A DNA stretch of 64,000 nt from CAVPLM01 sp963713545 (GCA_963713545.1 CAVQME010000002.1:1-64000), one strand, 5' to 3'. Positions 49,802 through 58,038 are shown, counted from the first letter of the stretch. A program made the numbers and translations. Notes: a model not told the origin generated them from the letters alone.

Positions 49802-51787
49802 CTACTCGGCTGGAGCAACCTCGGCAGAGGTTTCAGACGCTGCGGGAGAGTACTGGCCCGTCACCGGGTGCTCCTCCATCATGTCGGGCTTGGTGAGCTT
49901 CGACACCAGATAGATGGCGATGAAGCTAAGCGGGATGGAGATGATGCCCGGGTTCTTGAGGGGGATGGGGGCATCCGCGGGATCGAGGCCGTACAGCTCC
50001 CACATAGTGGGCGAAAAGATGATGATGCCCACAGAAGCGACGATGCCCACGATGATGGACGCCACCATGCCCTTGGAGGTAGTTCGTTTCCAGAAAAGCA
50101 TCATAATGATGCACGGGAGGTTCGCCGATGCGGCTACCGCAAAAGCGAGGCCCACCAGGAACGACACGTTGACGCCCTGGAAAGCGATGCCGAGTAGGAT
50201 GGCGATGGCTCCTACCACGAAGGCGGAAACGCGTCCTGCGACCACCTTCTGCCTCTCGTTCTTGATCAATCCGCCAAAACGATCCATAAGGTCGTGGGCG
50301 ACCGCGCCAGAGGCGGCGATGATCAGGCCGCTCACGGTGCCTAGGACCGTCGCGAAGGCGATGGCCGAGATCATGGCGAAGAGGAAGGTCCCAAAGGAAC
50401 GAGCGAGCAACGGGGCGGACATGTTGTTGTCCAGCACGTTGACCGTGTTGCTGGTCATCGCGCCGAGCCCCATAAAGAGCGTCAGTATGTAGAAGAACCC
50501 GATCGCGGCGATGGCGACCACCGTGGACTTACGGGCCGCTCTCTGACTGGGAACGGTGTAGTAGCGGATAAGGATATGTGGGAGAGCGGCCGTTCCCAGG
50601 AACAAGGCGATCATGAGGGAGACGAAGTCGATCCGGTCCAGCACCGAGCCTTCGAGCTTGAACGATTGGCCGGGTCTCGTCACCGTGTCGCCGGACACAG
50701 GCACCGAGTAGTAGATGGACACCTGTTCCCCGGCGTCCTCGAACGCGGCTTTCTTCCAGAGGTTGATGGTGGTCTCCGGGTCGCCCACGAGGGCGAGGAA
50801 CTTGAACGGATTCACGGCGCCGCCGTCCGTGTACGTCTCGCCGGCGATGAGGCTCATGTTGCTGACCTGCCTCAACTGGTTGTCATCGGAGGCCGGAGCG
50901 CCGTTGATGTACTTGGTGGCGTCATCCTTGATGACCACCTCTTGGGTCTCGTGCAACTCAGCCCCTGAATCACTGGTGGTGAGCTTCCACCAGGTGCTGA
51001 CGCCATTGTTGTCGAGCTTGACGAACGTGGTGGTCTTGTCCTTGACCGTCACGTCGTGGGTGCCGACCACCTGATAGGCCGTATCGTCCGGCGTTATCGT
51101 GCCGTCGGCCACCGTAGCCGTTATGGTCTTGTAGTGGTAGAAGGGGACCCTTCCTCCCTGATCAGGCTCTGTGGAGAAGCCGCGAACGCAGACCGCGACC
51201 ACGACAACAAGCACGAAGATGATGAGAAGGGCACCCTTGATGAACTGCACGTAGGTGGTGGAGGTCATACCGGCCGTAGCCACGATGGTGATGACGATAG
51301 CTCCGACCAGAACCACGCCCACCCAATGGGGGAAGCCGAGCAGTGGCTCGATCAGCACGCCCGCCCCTACCATCTGGGGGATAAGGTAGAAGATCGAGAC
51401 GATGAGCGTGGCGATCGCAGCCATGAGCTTGACGCTGCGCTTGTTGAACTTGGCGTCGAGAGCGTCGGTGAACGTATAGCGACCGAGACGCCTCAAAGGT
51501 TCTGCCACAACAAAGAGGGCGACCACCCAGCCGGCCAGATAGCCGATGGAGTACAGGAAGCCGTCGTAGCCGGAGACGGCTATGAGTCCGCAGATTCCGA
51601 GGAAAGATGCGGCGGATAGATAGTCACCGGCAAAGGCGATGCCGTTGACGCCCCAGTGGATGCGTCCACCGGCGGCGTAATAGCCGTGGGCCGATTTCGC
51701 CCTGCGCGCGGTGTAGAAGGAGACGAAGAGGACTACGCCGACGATGAGCAGGAAGATGACGATGGCGAGAGGCTCTACTGTGTTCAT
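49802..51787 (-). CDS. ActP-type cation/acetate symporter with large insertion
   Basis: 661 residues against about 550 for E. coli ActP. Sodium:solute symporter family: YYAAGGRIHWGVNGIAFAGD, LSAASFLGICGLIAVSGYDG, FLGTAALPHILIRYYTVPS and SGAVAHDLMDRF are ActP-like. Between the helix IIFVLVVVVAVCVRG (about 190-205) and the TM starting VSLMIALFLG (about 390), an about 180-residue beta-rich, charged segment replaces the roughly 40 residues in ActP. It should be extracytoplasmic. Co-transcribed with a DUF485 gene. Likely takes up acetate or other short carboxylates with a cation. Confidence 0.9.
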   Translation of the reverse strand: MNTVEPLAIVIFLLIVGVVLFVSFYTARRAKSAHGYYAAGGRIHWGVNGIAFAGDYLSAASFLGICGLIAVSGYDGFLYSIGYLAGWVVALFVVAEPLRRLGRYTFTDALDAKFNKRSVKLMAAIATLIVSIFYLIPQMVGAGVLIEPLLGFPHWVGVVLVGAIVITIVATAGMTSTTYVQFIKGALLIIFVLVVVVAVCVRGFSTEPDQGGRVPFYHYKTITATVADGTITPDDTAYQVVGTHDVTVKDKTTTFVKLDNNGVSTWWKLTTSDSGAELHETQEVVIKDDATKYINGAPASDDNQLRQVSNMSLIAGETYTDGGAVNPFKFLALVGDPETTINLWKKAAFEDAGEQVSIYYSVPVSGDTVTRPGQSFKLEGSVLDRIDFVSLMIALFLGTAALPHILIRYYTVPSQRAARKSTVVAIAAIGFFYILTLFMGLGAMTSNTVNVLDNNMSAPLLARSFGTFLFAMISAIAFATVLGTVSGLIIAASGAVAHDLMDRFGGLIKNERQKVVAGRVSAFVVGAIAILLGIAFQGVNVSFLVGLAFAVAASANLPCIIMMLFWKRTTSKGMVASIIVGIVASVGIIIFSPTMWELYGLDPADAPIPLKNPGIISIPLSFIAIYLVSKLTKPDMMEEHPVTGQYSPAASETSAEVAPAE

Positions 51788-51788
51788 A

Positions 51789-52073
51789 TCAGACCTGCTC
51801 CTCGCCCTCGAACGACTTCTCGTGCCGTGTGCACAGCCAGTTGTAAACGACCGCTAGGATGAAGGCTATGATGATCAGCGCGAAGCCGTAGACGATCGCG
51901 AGGTTCAGGCCATACACCACGATGGTGCCCATGGACTTCGGCCACACGACGTTGATGATGATGAAAACGACGTAGAGAATGCCGTAGAAGAGCAACATCC
52001 ACAGCCCGAGGCGCCGCTTGTAAGCAGCCGCCTCGTCTATGCCGCGTACTTGTGCTGCGGGCTCATGGAGCAT
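51789..52073 (-). CDS. DUF485 small membrane partner of ActP
   Basis: 94 residues from ATG 52073 behind AAGGGGGG. Two TM helices (LWMLLFYGILYVVFIIINVV and GFALIIIAFILAVVYNWL), as in YjcH-type DUF485 proteins that precede actP in many bacteria. The stop lies 1 bp before the actP-like start codon, so the two are coupled. Confidence 0.85.
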   Translation of the reverse strand: MLHEPAAQVRGIDEAAAYKRRLGLWMLLFYGILYVVFIIINVVWPKSMGTIVVYGLNLAIVYGFALIIIAFILAVVYNWLCTRHEKSFEGEEQV

Positions 52074-52093
52074 GCGCACCCCCCTTGAGTGTT

Positions 52094-52121
52094 CGGTGGC
52101 CTCCTGGCCACCGCGATTTTT
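52094..52121 (+). terminator. Hairpin with T-run in the actP leader, plus-strand orientation
   Basis: CGGTGGCC (52094-52101), TCCT, GGCCACCG (52106-52113) is followed by CGATTTTT on the plus strand. It would stop plus-strand transcripts, or form a leader hairpin in the minus-strand actP mRNA. Confidence 0.4.
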
Positions 52122-52163
52122 CCGACCCCGTCCTCGCCTGCCTCATGCAAGCAAGTGCTCGGT

Positions 52164-52192
52164 ATTTTGGGTGCTACGGCTGTTGCTGTCAA
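52164..52192 (-). promoter_or_regulatory. Promoter of the DUF485-actP operon
   Basis: On the minus strand TTGACA (52187-52192) and CAAAAT (52164-52169) are 17 bp apart; leader about 85 nt. Confidence 0.55.
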
Positions 52193-52265
52193 GCCTTCGA
52201 CGGAAGGCGACCACCTTCACGCGCTGCCCTGCGGCCTCTCGTCACAACCTGAACGCGGTTTGAGT

Positions 52266-52271
52266 TAGAAT
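52266..52271 (+). promoter_or_regulatory. -10 TAGAAT adjoining the DUF4388 start codon
   Basis: TAGAAT ends 6 bp before ATG 52278, so transcription would start at or next to the A of the start codon. No SD is present, suggesting a leaderless mRNA. Confidence 0.5.
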
Positions 52272-52277
52272 CTGGCC

Positions 52278-52970
52278 ATGATCCTTTGGGGCAACATCCG
52301 CGAGTTCCCGCTTTTCAGTGTGCTTCAGTTCTTGGCTTCCCAACGGCGCTCTGGGGTGCTCGAGATCCAGGATTTCGAAGAGTTCGGGGCCATCTACCTC
52401 TCCAACGGCCGGATCGACGCCATCAGCATGCCGCTCTCCGACGAGGCCTTGGGCGCGAAACTGGTGGCTACCGGAGCTCTGGCGGAGAGCAGGGCGAAGG
52501 AATGCTGGATGAGATACTCGCAGGCCGATGAGGAGCAGCCGGTGCTGGCGGCCCTGCTGGAAGCGGCCGAAGCCGAGCCGGAGGTCTTGGTCGAAATCGT
52601 CAACCGGCACACCGCCGACCAGATCATGCAGCTCATGTACTGGAGCACCGGTACGTTTCGCTTCGTCGTCCCCACCCGACCCGTCCAGTTCAGTGTGACC
52701 CCCTCCATCAACGTCGATCACCTGTTGCTCGAGGCCTACCGTCGGGTGGACGAGGGCGAGCGACCGGGGAGGGAGAAGGTCTCGGTGGAGGAGGAGTTCT
52801 GCCTCACCTGCACCTTGGAGTGCTCTCCCGAGATCAAAGAACGTTACCTTAAGGCAGATGTATGTCTGTGGCGGAACATGCCCAGCATCTTGAAGGACCC
52901 CATCTTCCGTCGGATGCGTCAGTCGGACGCTCTCGACGAGGATGACACCGGCGAGCTTCCCTTCATCTGA
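52278..52970 (+). CDS. DUF4388 (PatA-like) protein
   Basis: 230 residues. The N-terminal about 170 residues are DUF4388: NIREFPLFSVLQFLASQRRS, GVLEIQD, AIYLSNGRIDAISMPLSDEA, GALAESRAKECW and IVNRHTADQIMQLMYWSTGT. This domain occurs in PatA-like receiver proteins and gliding/motility regulators as a protein-interaction module. The C-terminus has clustered cysteines (FCLTCTLEC), possibly metal-binding. No receiver or kinase is attached. Followed by rlmH after 6 bp. Confidence 0.8.
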   Translation: MILWGNIREFPLFSVLQFLASQRRSGVLEIQDFEEFGAIYLSNGRIDAISMPLSDEALGAKLVATGALAESRAKECWMRYSQADEEQPVLAALLEAAEAEPEVLVEIVNRHTADQIMQLMYWSTGTFRFVVPTRPVQFSVTPSINVDHLLLEAYRRVDEGERPGREKVSVEEEFCLTCTLECSPEIKERYLKADVCLWRNMPSILKDPIFRRMRQSDALDEDDTGELPFI

Positions 52971-52976
52971 CGGACC

Positions 52977-53438
52977 ATGCGCGCGACCCTTGTCTGCGTG
53001 GGCCGCCTCGCTCGGGAGTACCATCCGCTCTGGCGCCACCACGCGCATCTCTTGCGTCCCTACCTCCAACTGGAAGTTCTCGAGACCCCCGAGGCGCCGC
53101 GCTCCCTGACTGCCGAGCAGGTACGGGTCAGAGAGGGAAGCGCCTTGCTCGCGCTCCTGCGTCCGGACGCTTTCACCGTGGCCGTCGACGGCCGGGGTCG
53201 GGAGTACTCGTCCGAAGAATGGAGTGCGTTCCTGGCAGATAGGAAGTTGCACGGCCGGAGTCACTTCCAGTTTATACTGGGGGGCACCTTCGGGCTCGAC
53301 GAAGCCGTGCTGGCAGCAGCGCAGGCGCGCTGGTCGCTTTCCGCGCTCACGTTCCCTCATCAGATGGCCCGGTGCATCGTGCTGGAGCAGCTTTATCGGG
53401 CAGTGAAGATCGAGCGGGGCGAGCCTTATCACTGTTGA
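52977..53438 (+). CDS. rlmH: 23S rRNA (pseudouridine-1915-N3)-methyltransferase
   Basis: 153 residues, SPOUT fold. FILGGTFGLDEAVLAAAQ (SAM-binding knot) and the C-terminal block LSALTFPHQMARCIVLEQLY with RAVKIERGEPYHC are diagnostic. It ends PYHC where most RlmH end PYHK or PYHH, a small deviation at the residue that contacts the pseudouridine site. Confidence 0.9.
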   Translation: MRATLVCVGRLAREYHPLWRHHAHLLRPYLQLEVLETPEAPRSLTAEQVRVREGSALLALLRPDAFTVAVDGRGREYSSEEWSAFLADRKLHGRSHFQFILGGTFGLDEAVLAAAQARWSLSALTFPHQMARCIVLEQLYRAVKIERGEPYHC

Positions 53439-53480
53439 CGGAACATGCGGCGGACATCGGCGCAGAAGACAGGATATTTG

Positions 53481-54503
53481 ATGCGACAGGAAGTGAAGAC
53501 CGGGATCATTGTTCTCGCGGCGATCTTCGCCGTGGTGATCATCGGCACTGTCGGGTTCATGCTGATCGAGGGCTGGGGCCTGCTAGACTCCCTCTACATG
53601 ACCGTGACGACTATCTTCACGGTCGGCTTCGGGGAGGTCCATCCGCTATCGCGGGCAGGGTCTATCTTCACCCTGCTGCTGATCGTCGGCGGAGTGGGGA
53701 CCATCTTGTACGGCATCGGGGCGATGGTGGAGTTCGTGATCGGAGGCCAGCTTACGGGGGTCTTCCGAAGGAGGGCGGTGAGGCGGCAGGTGGATAAGCT
53801 GGAGGGCCACTACATCATCTGCGGCTATGGTCGGGTGGGAGAGACCGTGGCCCGGCATTTCACGAGCGACAAGGCCAAGTTCGTGATAATCGACAATGAT
53901 CCCGAGGCGCTTGCCCGGGCCGAGGCGGAGGGTTTCCTCGTGGTGCGGGGAGATGCGGCTGCGGATGACGTGCTGGAAGCCGCAGGCGTCACCCGGGCGA
54001 AGGGTCTGGTGGCCGCCGTAGGGTCCGACGCCGGCAACATCTTCGTGACGCTTTCCGCCCGGGTGCTCAATCCAGGCCTGCTGATCGTGGCTCGGGCAGG
54101 CTCAGAGGACACCCAGAGCAAGCTGGAGCGGGCCGGTGCCGACCACGTGGTCTCTCCCTACGGCATCGGTGGCAGACGCATGGCCACTCTCATGCTCAAA
54201 CCGCTGGTGAGCGACTATCTGGAAGTGGTCACCGGTGGTGGCGAGCTGGAATTCCGGGTGGAGGAGCTCGAGCTGAACACGGAGTGCTGCTCTATCGGCC
54301 GTTCGATCAAGGACCTTCGCATCCGGGAGCGGACGGGAGCGACCATCCTGGCCGTCCGGAGGGCTCACACGGGGGTCTTCGAGACCAACCCGTCGCCGGA
54401 AGTGCCCCTGGACTCCGGCGACAAGATCATCGCGATCGGCACACCGCCGGAGATAACCAAGCTGGAGGAGCTCATCGGCGCGCCTCCTACCCCGGTGGGA
54501 TAA
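53481..54503 (+). CDS. Two-TM potassium channel with RCK (TrkA-N/TrkA-C) domains
   Basis: 340 residues from ATG 53481 (AGGA upstream); ATG 53445 adds 12 residues. TM1 is VLAAIFAVVIIGTVGFMLI. The pore helix and filter are LYMTVTTIFTVGFGEVHP (TVGFG), followed by TM2. The TrkA_N Rossmann domain starts GHYIICGYGRVGETVARHF and has VIIDNDPE and VRGDAAADDVLEAAGV. TrkA_C lies at the C-terminus (RSIKDLRIRERTGATILAVR). MthK/GsuK-like ligand-gated K+ channel in the inner membrane. Confidence 0.93.
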   Translation: MRQEVKTGIIVLAAIFAVVIIGTVGFMLIEGWGLLDSLYMTVTTIFTVGFGEVHPLSRAGSIFTLLLIVGGVGTILYGIGAMVEFVIGGQLTGVFRRRAVRRQVDKLEGHYIICGYGRVGETVARHFTSDKAKFVIIDNDPEALARAEAEGFLVVRGDAAADDVLEAAGVTRAKGLVAAVGSDAGNIFVTLSARVLNPGLLIVARAGSEDTQSKLERAGADHVVSPYGIGGRRMATLMLKPLVSDYLEVVTGGGELEFRVEELELNTECCSIGRSIKDLRIRERTGATILAVRRAHTGVFETNPSPEVPLDSGDKIIAIGTPPEITKLEELIGAPPTPVG

Positions 54504-54518
54504 GGAGGATCGCGCGGC

Positions 54519-56261
54519 GTGCTGGCCGAACATGTGAGACGGGTCGTCTCGGAATGGGCGGCCGAGCAAGGCTATAGTGATGTGCCCGCGTGTGAACTCG
54601 CCCGTCCGAGCGAGGAAGCGCACGGCGACTACGCCACCCCGCTCTGCATGCAGATGGCCAAGGCAGCCAAGCAGGCACCGCGCGCCCTGGCGGACCAACT
54701 GCGGCTGCGGCTGCTCGATGACGCCGAGCTGGCCCGGTTGGTCGATGCTATCGAGGTGGCCGGCCCCGGCTTTCTGAACTTCACGCTTAGCAGCACTGCC
54801 TATGCCGAAGCCATGGGGGAGATGCTGGACCAGGGCGATTCTGTCGGCCGTGGTCCGGCGCGCGCCCATCCCCGGGTCAACCTGGAGTTCGTAAGCGTGA
54901 ATCCGAATGGCCCGTTGCACGTGGGCCACGGACGGTACGCCGCCTACGGCGATTCGCTCCATCGACTCCTTGCGTTCAGCGGCCTCAATGTCTCCTCGGA
55001 GTTCTACATCAACGACTTCGGGCGGCAGATGGACCGCTTCGGTCGCAGCGTCGCCGCCCGATATGCCCAATCCTTTGCCGTTGACTTGGCCGTCCCCGGC
55101 GATGGCTACCAGGGGGACTATGTCAAGGACGTCGCGGCAGCCGTCCGAGCTGAGGTCGGCGACCGCTACGTGGGCGCGCTCCGGATCGCGGCCGCCGGCA
55201 TGGCGCCGGCGACCAACACCGCGACGGATACCGTCGGCACCGGGCCCGCAGGGGAGACGGAAGCGCTGCCCGAGGTCGACCAAGCAATCGCCTTCTTCCG
55301 CTCTCGCGGCTGCGCCCTGATGCTCGAGCAGATGAAAGCGGAGCTGGAGAGCTTCGGGGTGGTCTTCGATGTTTGGTTCAGCGAGACGACGCTGCACGAG
55401 GGCGGCCGTCTGGAACAAGCCATCGAGCGGCTGCTGGCCCAGGGAGAAGCCTACCGGGAGGGTGATGCGATCTGGCTACGCACCACCTCCCGCGGGGACG
55501 ACAAAGATCGGGTCCTCATTCGCAGCAACGAGCGGCCGACCTACTTTGCCGCGGACATCGCTTATCACGAAGACAAGCTGGAGCGTGGGTTCGAGCACCT
55601 CATCAATATCTGGGGAGCTGATCACCATGGCTATGTCGCCCGCATGAAGGCGGCCGTGGAGATACTATCGGGGCGGGCCGGCGCTCTGGAGGTCATCATC
55701 GGGCAACTGGTCAACCTGCTCGATGAAGGGGAACTGCGGCAGATGTCCACCCGGCGGGGGGAGATGGTGACGTTGGCAGAGTTGATCGAAGCCATCGGGG
55801 TCGACGCTGCCCGCTTCTTCCTGGTGATGCGTTCGCACGATCAGACCCTGGATCTGGACATAGGTCTGGCCCGTCAGCAATCGCAGGAGAACCCCGTCTA
55901 CTACGTGCAGTATGCGCACGCTCGGATATCCAGCATCCTGCGGAACGTGCCCGAAGGCCTAGAGGCGGCGGTACCTTCTGATCCGGGGGTCTTTGCTTCC
56001 CCTTACGAGCGGGCTCTTATCAAACGCCTGGAAAGCTTCGCCGTGGTCGTGCAGGACGCCGCCGAGAGGCGGGCTCCACATCGTATCGCCGGCTATGCGC
56101 AGGAACTGGCCGCCGACTTCCACGTCTTCTACAAGCACTGCCGCGTCATCGGAGTGCAGCCCAGCAAAGCTGCCTCTCGGCTGGCCCTCTGCGTGGTGGC
56201 CAAACGGGTGGTGTTCCGCTGCCTCGACCTCGTGGGGGTCGGTGCTCCCGACTCCATGTAG
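54519..56261 (+). CDS. argS: Arginyl-tRNA synthetase
   Basis: 580 residues from GTG 54519 with SD AAGGAGG. Class Ia motifs: FVSVNPNGPLHVGHGRYAAY (HIGH), YFAADIAYHEDKLERGF, INIWGADHHGYVARM, and QMSTRRGEMVTL in place of KMSKS-type. DALR anticodon-binding domain at the C-terminus. A Thr/Ala-rich stretch, AGMAPATNTATDTVGTGP (near residue 228-245), interrupts the catalytic region and looks like a lineage-specific insertion. Confidence 0.96.
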   Translation: MLAEHVRRVVSEWAAEQGYSDVPACELARPSEEAHGDYATPLCMQMAKAAKQAPRALADQLRLRLLDDAELARLVDAIEVAGPGFLNFTLSSTAYAEAMGEMLDQGDSVGRGPARAHPRVNLEFVSVNPNGPLHVGHGRYAAYGDSLHRLLAFSGLNVSSEFYINDFGRQMDRFGRSVAARYAQSFAVDLAVPGDGYQGDYVKDVAAAVRAEVGDRYVGALRIAAAGMAPATNTATDTVGTGPAGETEALPEVDQAIAFFRSRGCALMLEQMKAELESFGVVFDVWFSETTLHEGGRLEQAIERLLAQGEAYREGDAIWLRTTSRGDDKDRVLIRSNERPTYFAADIAYHEDKLERGFEHLINIWGADHHGYVARMKAAVEILSGRAGALEVIIGQLVNLLDEGELRQMSTRRGEMVTLAELIEAIGVDAARFFLVMRSHDQTLDLDIGLARQQSQENPVYYVQYAHARISSILRNVPEGLEAAVPSDPGVFASPYERALIKRLESFAVVVQDAAERRAPHRIAGYAQELAADFHVFYKHCRVIGVQPSKAASRLALCVVAKRVVFRCLDLVGVGAPDSM

Positions 56262-56272
56262 GGTGGGAGACC

Positions 56273-57103
56273 GTGCCGGAACTCCCTGAAGTCGAAACAG
56301 TCAGGCGCCAACTGGCGCAGTCTCTCGTCGGGAAGCGCATCGCCTTGGTGGAGAAGGTGGAGCCGGCCATGCTGCGGGACTGCACGGAGGGGCAGGTGTG
56401 GGAGTTCCTGCCCGGCAGCCGGATCGAGGGCGTGGAGCGGCTGGGGAAGTTCCTTGTCCTGCCTTTGAGCGATACCAGGTTCCTAACGCTTCACCTGGGT
56501 ATGACCGGGAACATCCTCGTGTCTGCCGAACCTCCCGAGGCGTGGGGGCCCCATGCGCGCTTCGTCCTTCACCTGGACGACGAGGCCGGGCGCCGATCCG
56601 TTCTAGAGTTCCGCGACATGCGGAAGTTCGGTCGCCTGCATCTGACTGTGGGCGCGCCGGCGCCCCGCTTGGACAACCTGGGCCCCGACGCGTGGCAGGG
56701 GACCTGGGACACGCAGTACCTCGGAGACCGCCTTCGCGGGCGCACGGCACCGCTCAAGGCCTTCCTGCTCGACCAGCGGAACCTGGCCGGCATCGGGAAC
56801 ATCTACGCCGACGAGATCCTCTGGTGGACGAGACTGTCGCCGCTCAGGCGCGCCGGGTCGCTCACGCCGGCTGAGGTGGCCGCGCTGGCGAGGGAGATCC
56901 CCTTTCGGCTGGGAGAAGGCGTACGCCTTCTCGGCTGCTCGATCTCTGATTTCGTTGACACCGAAGGAAGATTCGGCAGCTTTCAGGAGTGGTTGCGGGC
57001 CTACGGCAAGCAGGGGCAAGAGTGCTCCCGGTGTGGGGCCGTCCTGGCCCGAGTGGTCGTGGCGGGACGCGGCACGACCTATTGCCCGGGATGCCAGATC
57101 TAG
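56273..57103 (+). CDS. mutM: Formamidopyrimidine-DNA glycosylase
   Basis: 276 residues from GTG 56273. The N-terminal PELPEVE (catalytic Pro after Met removal, and Glu), HLGMTGNI, FRDMRKFGRLHL, LLDQRNLAGIGNIYADEIL (H2TH), and the C-terminal zinc finger CSRCGAV with TTYCPGCQI are intact. It excises 8-oxoguanine and FaPy lesions. It follows argS after 11 bp. Confidence 0.96.
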   Translation: MPELPEVETVRRQLAQSLVGKRIALVEKVEPAMLRDCTEGQVWEFLPGSRIEGVERLGKFLVLPLSDTRFLTLHLGMTGNILVSAEPPEAWGPHARFVLHLDDEAGRRSVLEFRDMRKFGRLHLTVGAPAPRLDNLGPDAWQGTWDTQYLGDRLRGRTAPLKAFLLDQRNLAGIGNIYADEILWWTRLSPLRRAGSLTPAEVAALAREIPFRLGEGVRLLGCSISDFVDTEGRFGSFQEWLRAYGKQGQECSRCGAVLARVVVAGRGTTYCPGCQI

Positions 57104-57165
57104 GTCTATACACGTTTTAGGGCGCTTCGAGACGCGGACGGGGAAGCCGTCACGGAGGGCAACAA

Positions 57166-57194
57166 AAAAGCGAGCCCCGAGTGCACTCGCTTTT
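57166..57194. terminator. Bidirectional terminator after mutM
   Basis: AAAAGCGAG (57166-57174) pairs perfectly with CTCGCTTTT (57186-57194) around 11 bases. T-runs lie on both strands (TTTT plus, TTTTTT minus). It serves mutM and the minus-strand unit starting near 57318. Confidence 0.75.
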
Positions 57195-57318
57195 CACCTT
57201 TCACCGGCTCTCACTTCGTTCCCGCTTCACTGTACTCCGCGGCCATTTACCTCCGCGTTTCCTCTGCGGGCCCCTTTGTAAGCTCCTCAGATGCTGCGTC
57301 TGAGCTCTCGGGACTCTG
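57166..57318 (-). ncRNA. Candidate small RNA transcription unit
   Basis: A good minus-strand promoter (57325-57352) and a U-tract terminator (57166-57194) bracket about 150 nt with no recognisable gene. The RNA would contain a CTCAGA-N7-TCTGAG hairpin near its 5' end. It also has two very short ORFs (for example MAAEYSEAGTK after GGAGGTAA). It could be a regulatory RNA or a leader-type peptide. It does not match tmRNA, SRP RNA or 6S by eye. Confidence 0.4.
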
Positions 57319-57324
57319 GAATGT

Positions 57325-57352
57325 ATTGTACTCGTGTTTGCCGCGCCGTCAA
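57325..57352 (-). promoter_or_regulatory. Minus-strand promoter in the mutM-tRNA gap
   Basis: TTGACG (57347-57352) and TACAAT (57325-57330) on the minus strand, 16-bp spacing, each 5/6 to consensus. No protein gene lies downstream before the terminator. Outside this unit, the gap 57104-57532 shows only the tRNA -10 (TAGAAT, 57497-57502). Confidence 0.55.
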
Positions 57353-57532
57353 GCCTGCGCGGGCGATGTTCCCGCTCAAAAATAGCGGTGCGAGCGCTTG
57401 GTACCAGCGGAAGGGGCGTCCGCCTGCAGCGCACGGACGCAAGGAGGCCCCGGAGGAGGCACCACTGGTGAGAGCCATCGCACGGGATCGGTGTGGTAGA
57501 ATCGTCGCGAAATCGGCATGACCGACCTGCGA

Positions 57533-57608
57533 GCGGAGTTAACTCAGTTGGTAGAGTGCCAGCTTCCCAAGCTGGATGTCGCGGGTTCGAACCCCGTACT
57601 CCGCTCCA
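57533..57608 (+). tRNA. tRNA-Gly, anticodon CCC
   Basis: A full cloverleaf: acceptor GCGGAGT with ACTCCGC, D arm ACTC-GAGT, anticodon stem CCAGC/GCTGG with loop TTCCCAA (anticodon CCC), and T arm GCGGG-TTCGAAC-CCCGT. Discriminator T (usual for bacterial tRNA-Gly) and an encoded CCA end. An upstream TAGAAT at 57497-57502 is a likely -10. Confidence 0.97.
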
Positions 57609-57645
57609 TTTTGTCCCTTCGAGCGAGCATCTCAGACACGGCATG

Positions 57646-57675
57646 TTGCGCCCGTGGTACCCCCGTGGGTATGAT
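57646..57675 (+). promoter_or_regulatory. Promoter with CsoR-type operator
   Basis: TTGCGC (57646-57651) and TATGAT (57670-57675) with 18-bp spacing enclose the perfect inverted repeat TACCC-CCGT-GGGTA (57658-57671), the GC-rich palindrome form bound by DUF156 (CsoR/FrmR/CstR) repressors. Confidence 0.6.
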
Positions 57676-57724
57676 GGACTCGAGAGTCCGAACTGTCGCG
57701 CAGTGAACACCAAGGAGTTCGACC

Positions 57725-58030
57725 ATGACAGACAGCGACGGAGACGCACCCCGAGCGGTGGGAGAGGAACAAGAGCGCGTCCTCAACCGGTTGGCCCGCA
57801 TCGAGGGTCAGGTACGCGGCCTGCAGCGCATGATCGAAGAGGGCAAGGAGTGCGAGCAGATCCTCGCCCAATTGGCGGCCGTGCGGTCGGCCCTCGACCA
57901 CGTAGGCACCTATCTCATCAGTCATCGTATGAAGGAATGCATGGAGGAGGAAGCGGGGGTGACCTTCGACCCCGCCGCTCTGGAGAAGGCCTTCGAGGTC
58001 TTCTTCAAGTACGTTCAGTGCGTGCGCTGA
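57725..58030 (+). CDS. CsoR/DUF156-family metal- or thiol-sensing repressor
   Basis: 101 residues, all-helical. RLARIEGQVRGLQRMIEEGK, then ECEQILAQLAAVRSALDHVG and LISHRMKECM give the Cys-His-Cys pattern of Cu(I)-binding CsoR. Sulfide sensors (CstR) have the two Cys without this His. A basic N-terminal helix contacts DNA. Its own promoter contains a matching palindrome, so it is autoregulated. No copper exporter adjoins; the target genes must be elsewhere. Confidence 0.88.
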   Translation: MTDSDGDAPRAVGEEQERVLNRLARIEGQVRGLQRMIEEGKECEQILAQLAAVRSALDHVGTYLISHRMKECMEEEAGVTFDPAALEKAFEVFFKYVQCVR

Positions 58031-58038
58031 CCCGCTTT

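Noticed and set aside
57195..57500. Possible tmRNA or SRP RNA in the mutM-tRNA gap
   Set aside because: No tag-peptide reading frame ending in ALAA-type residues, no Ala-tRNA-like ends, and no GGAA-capped SRP helix could be found.
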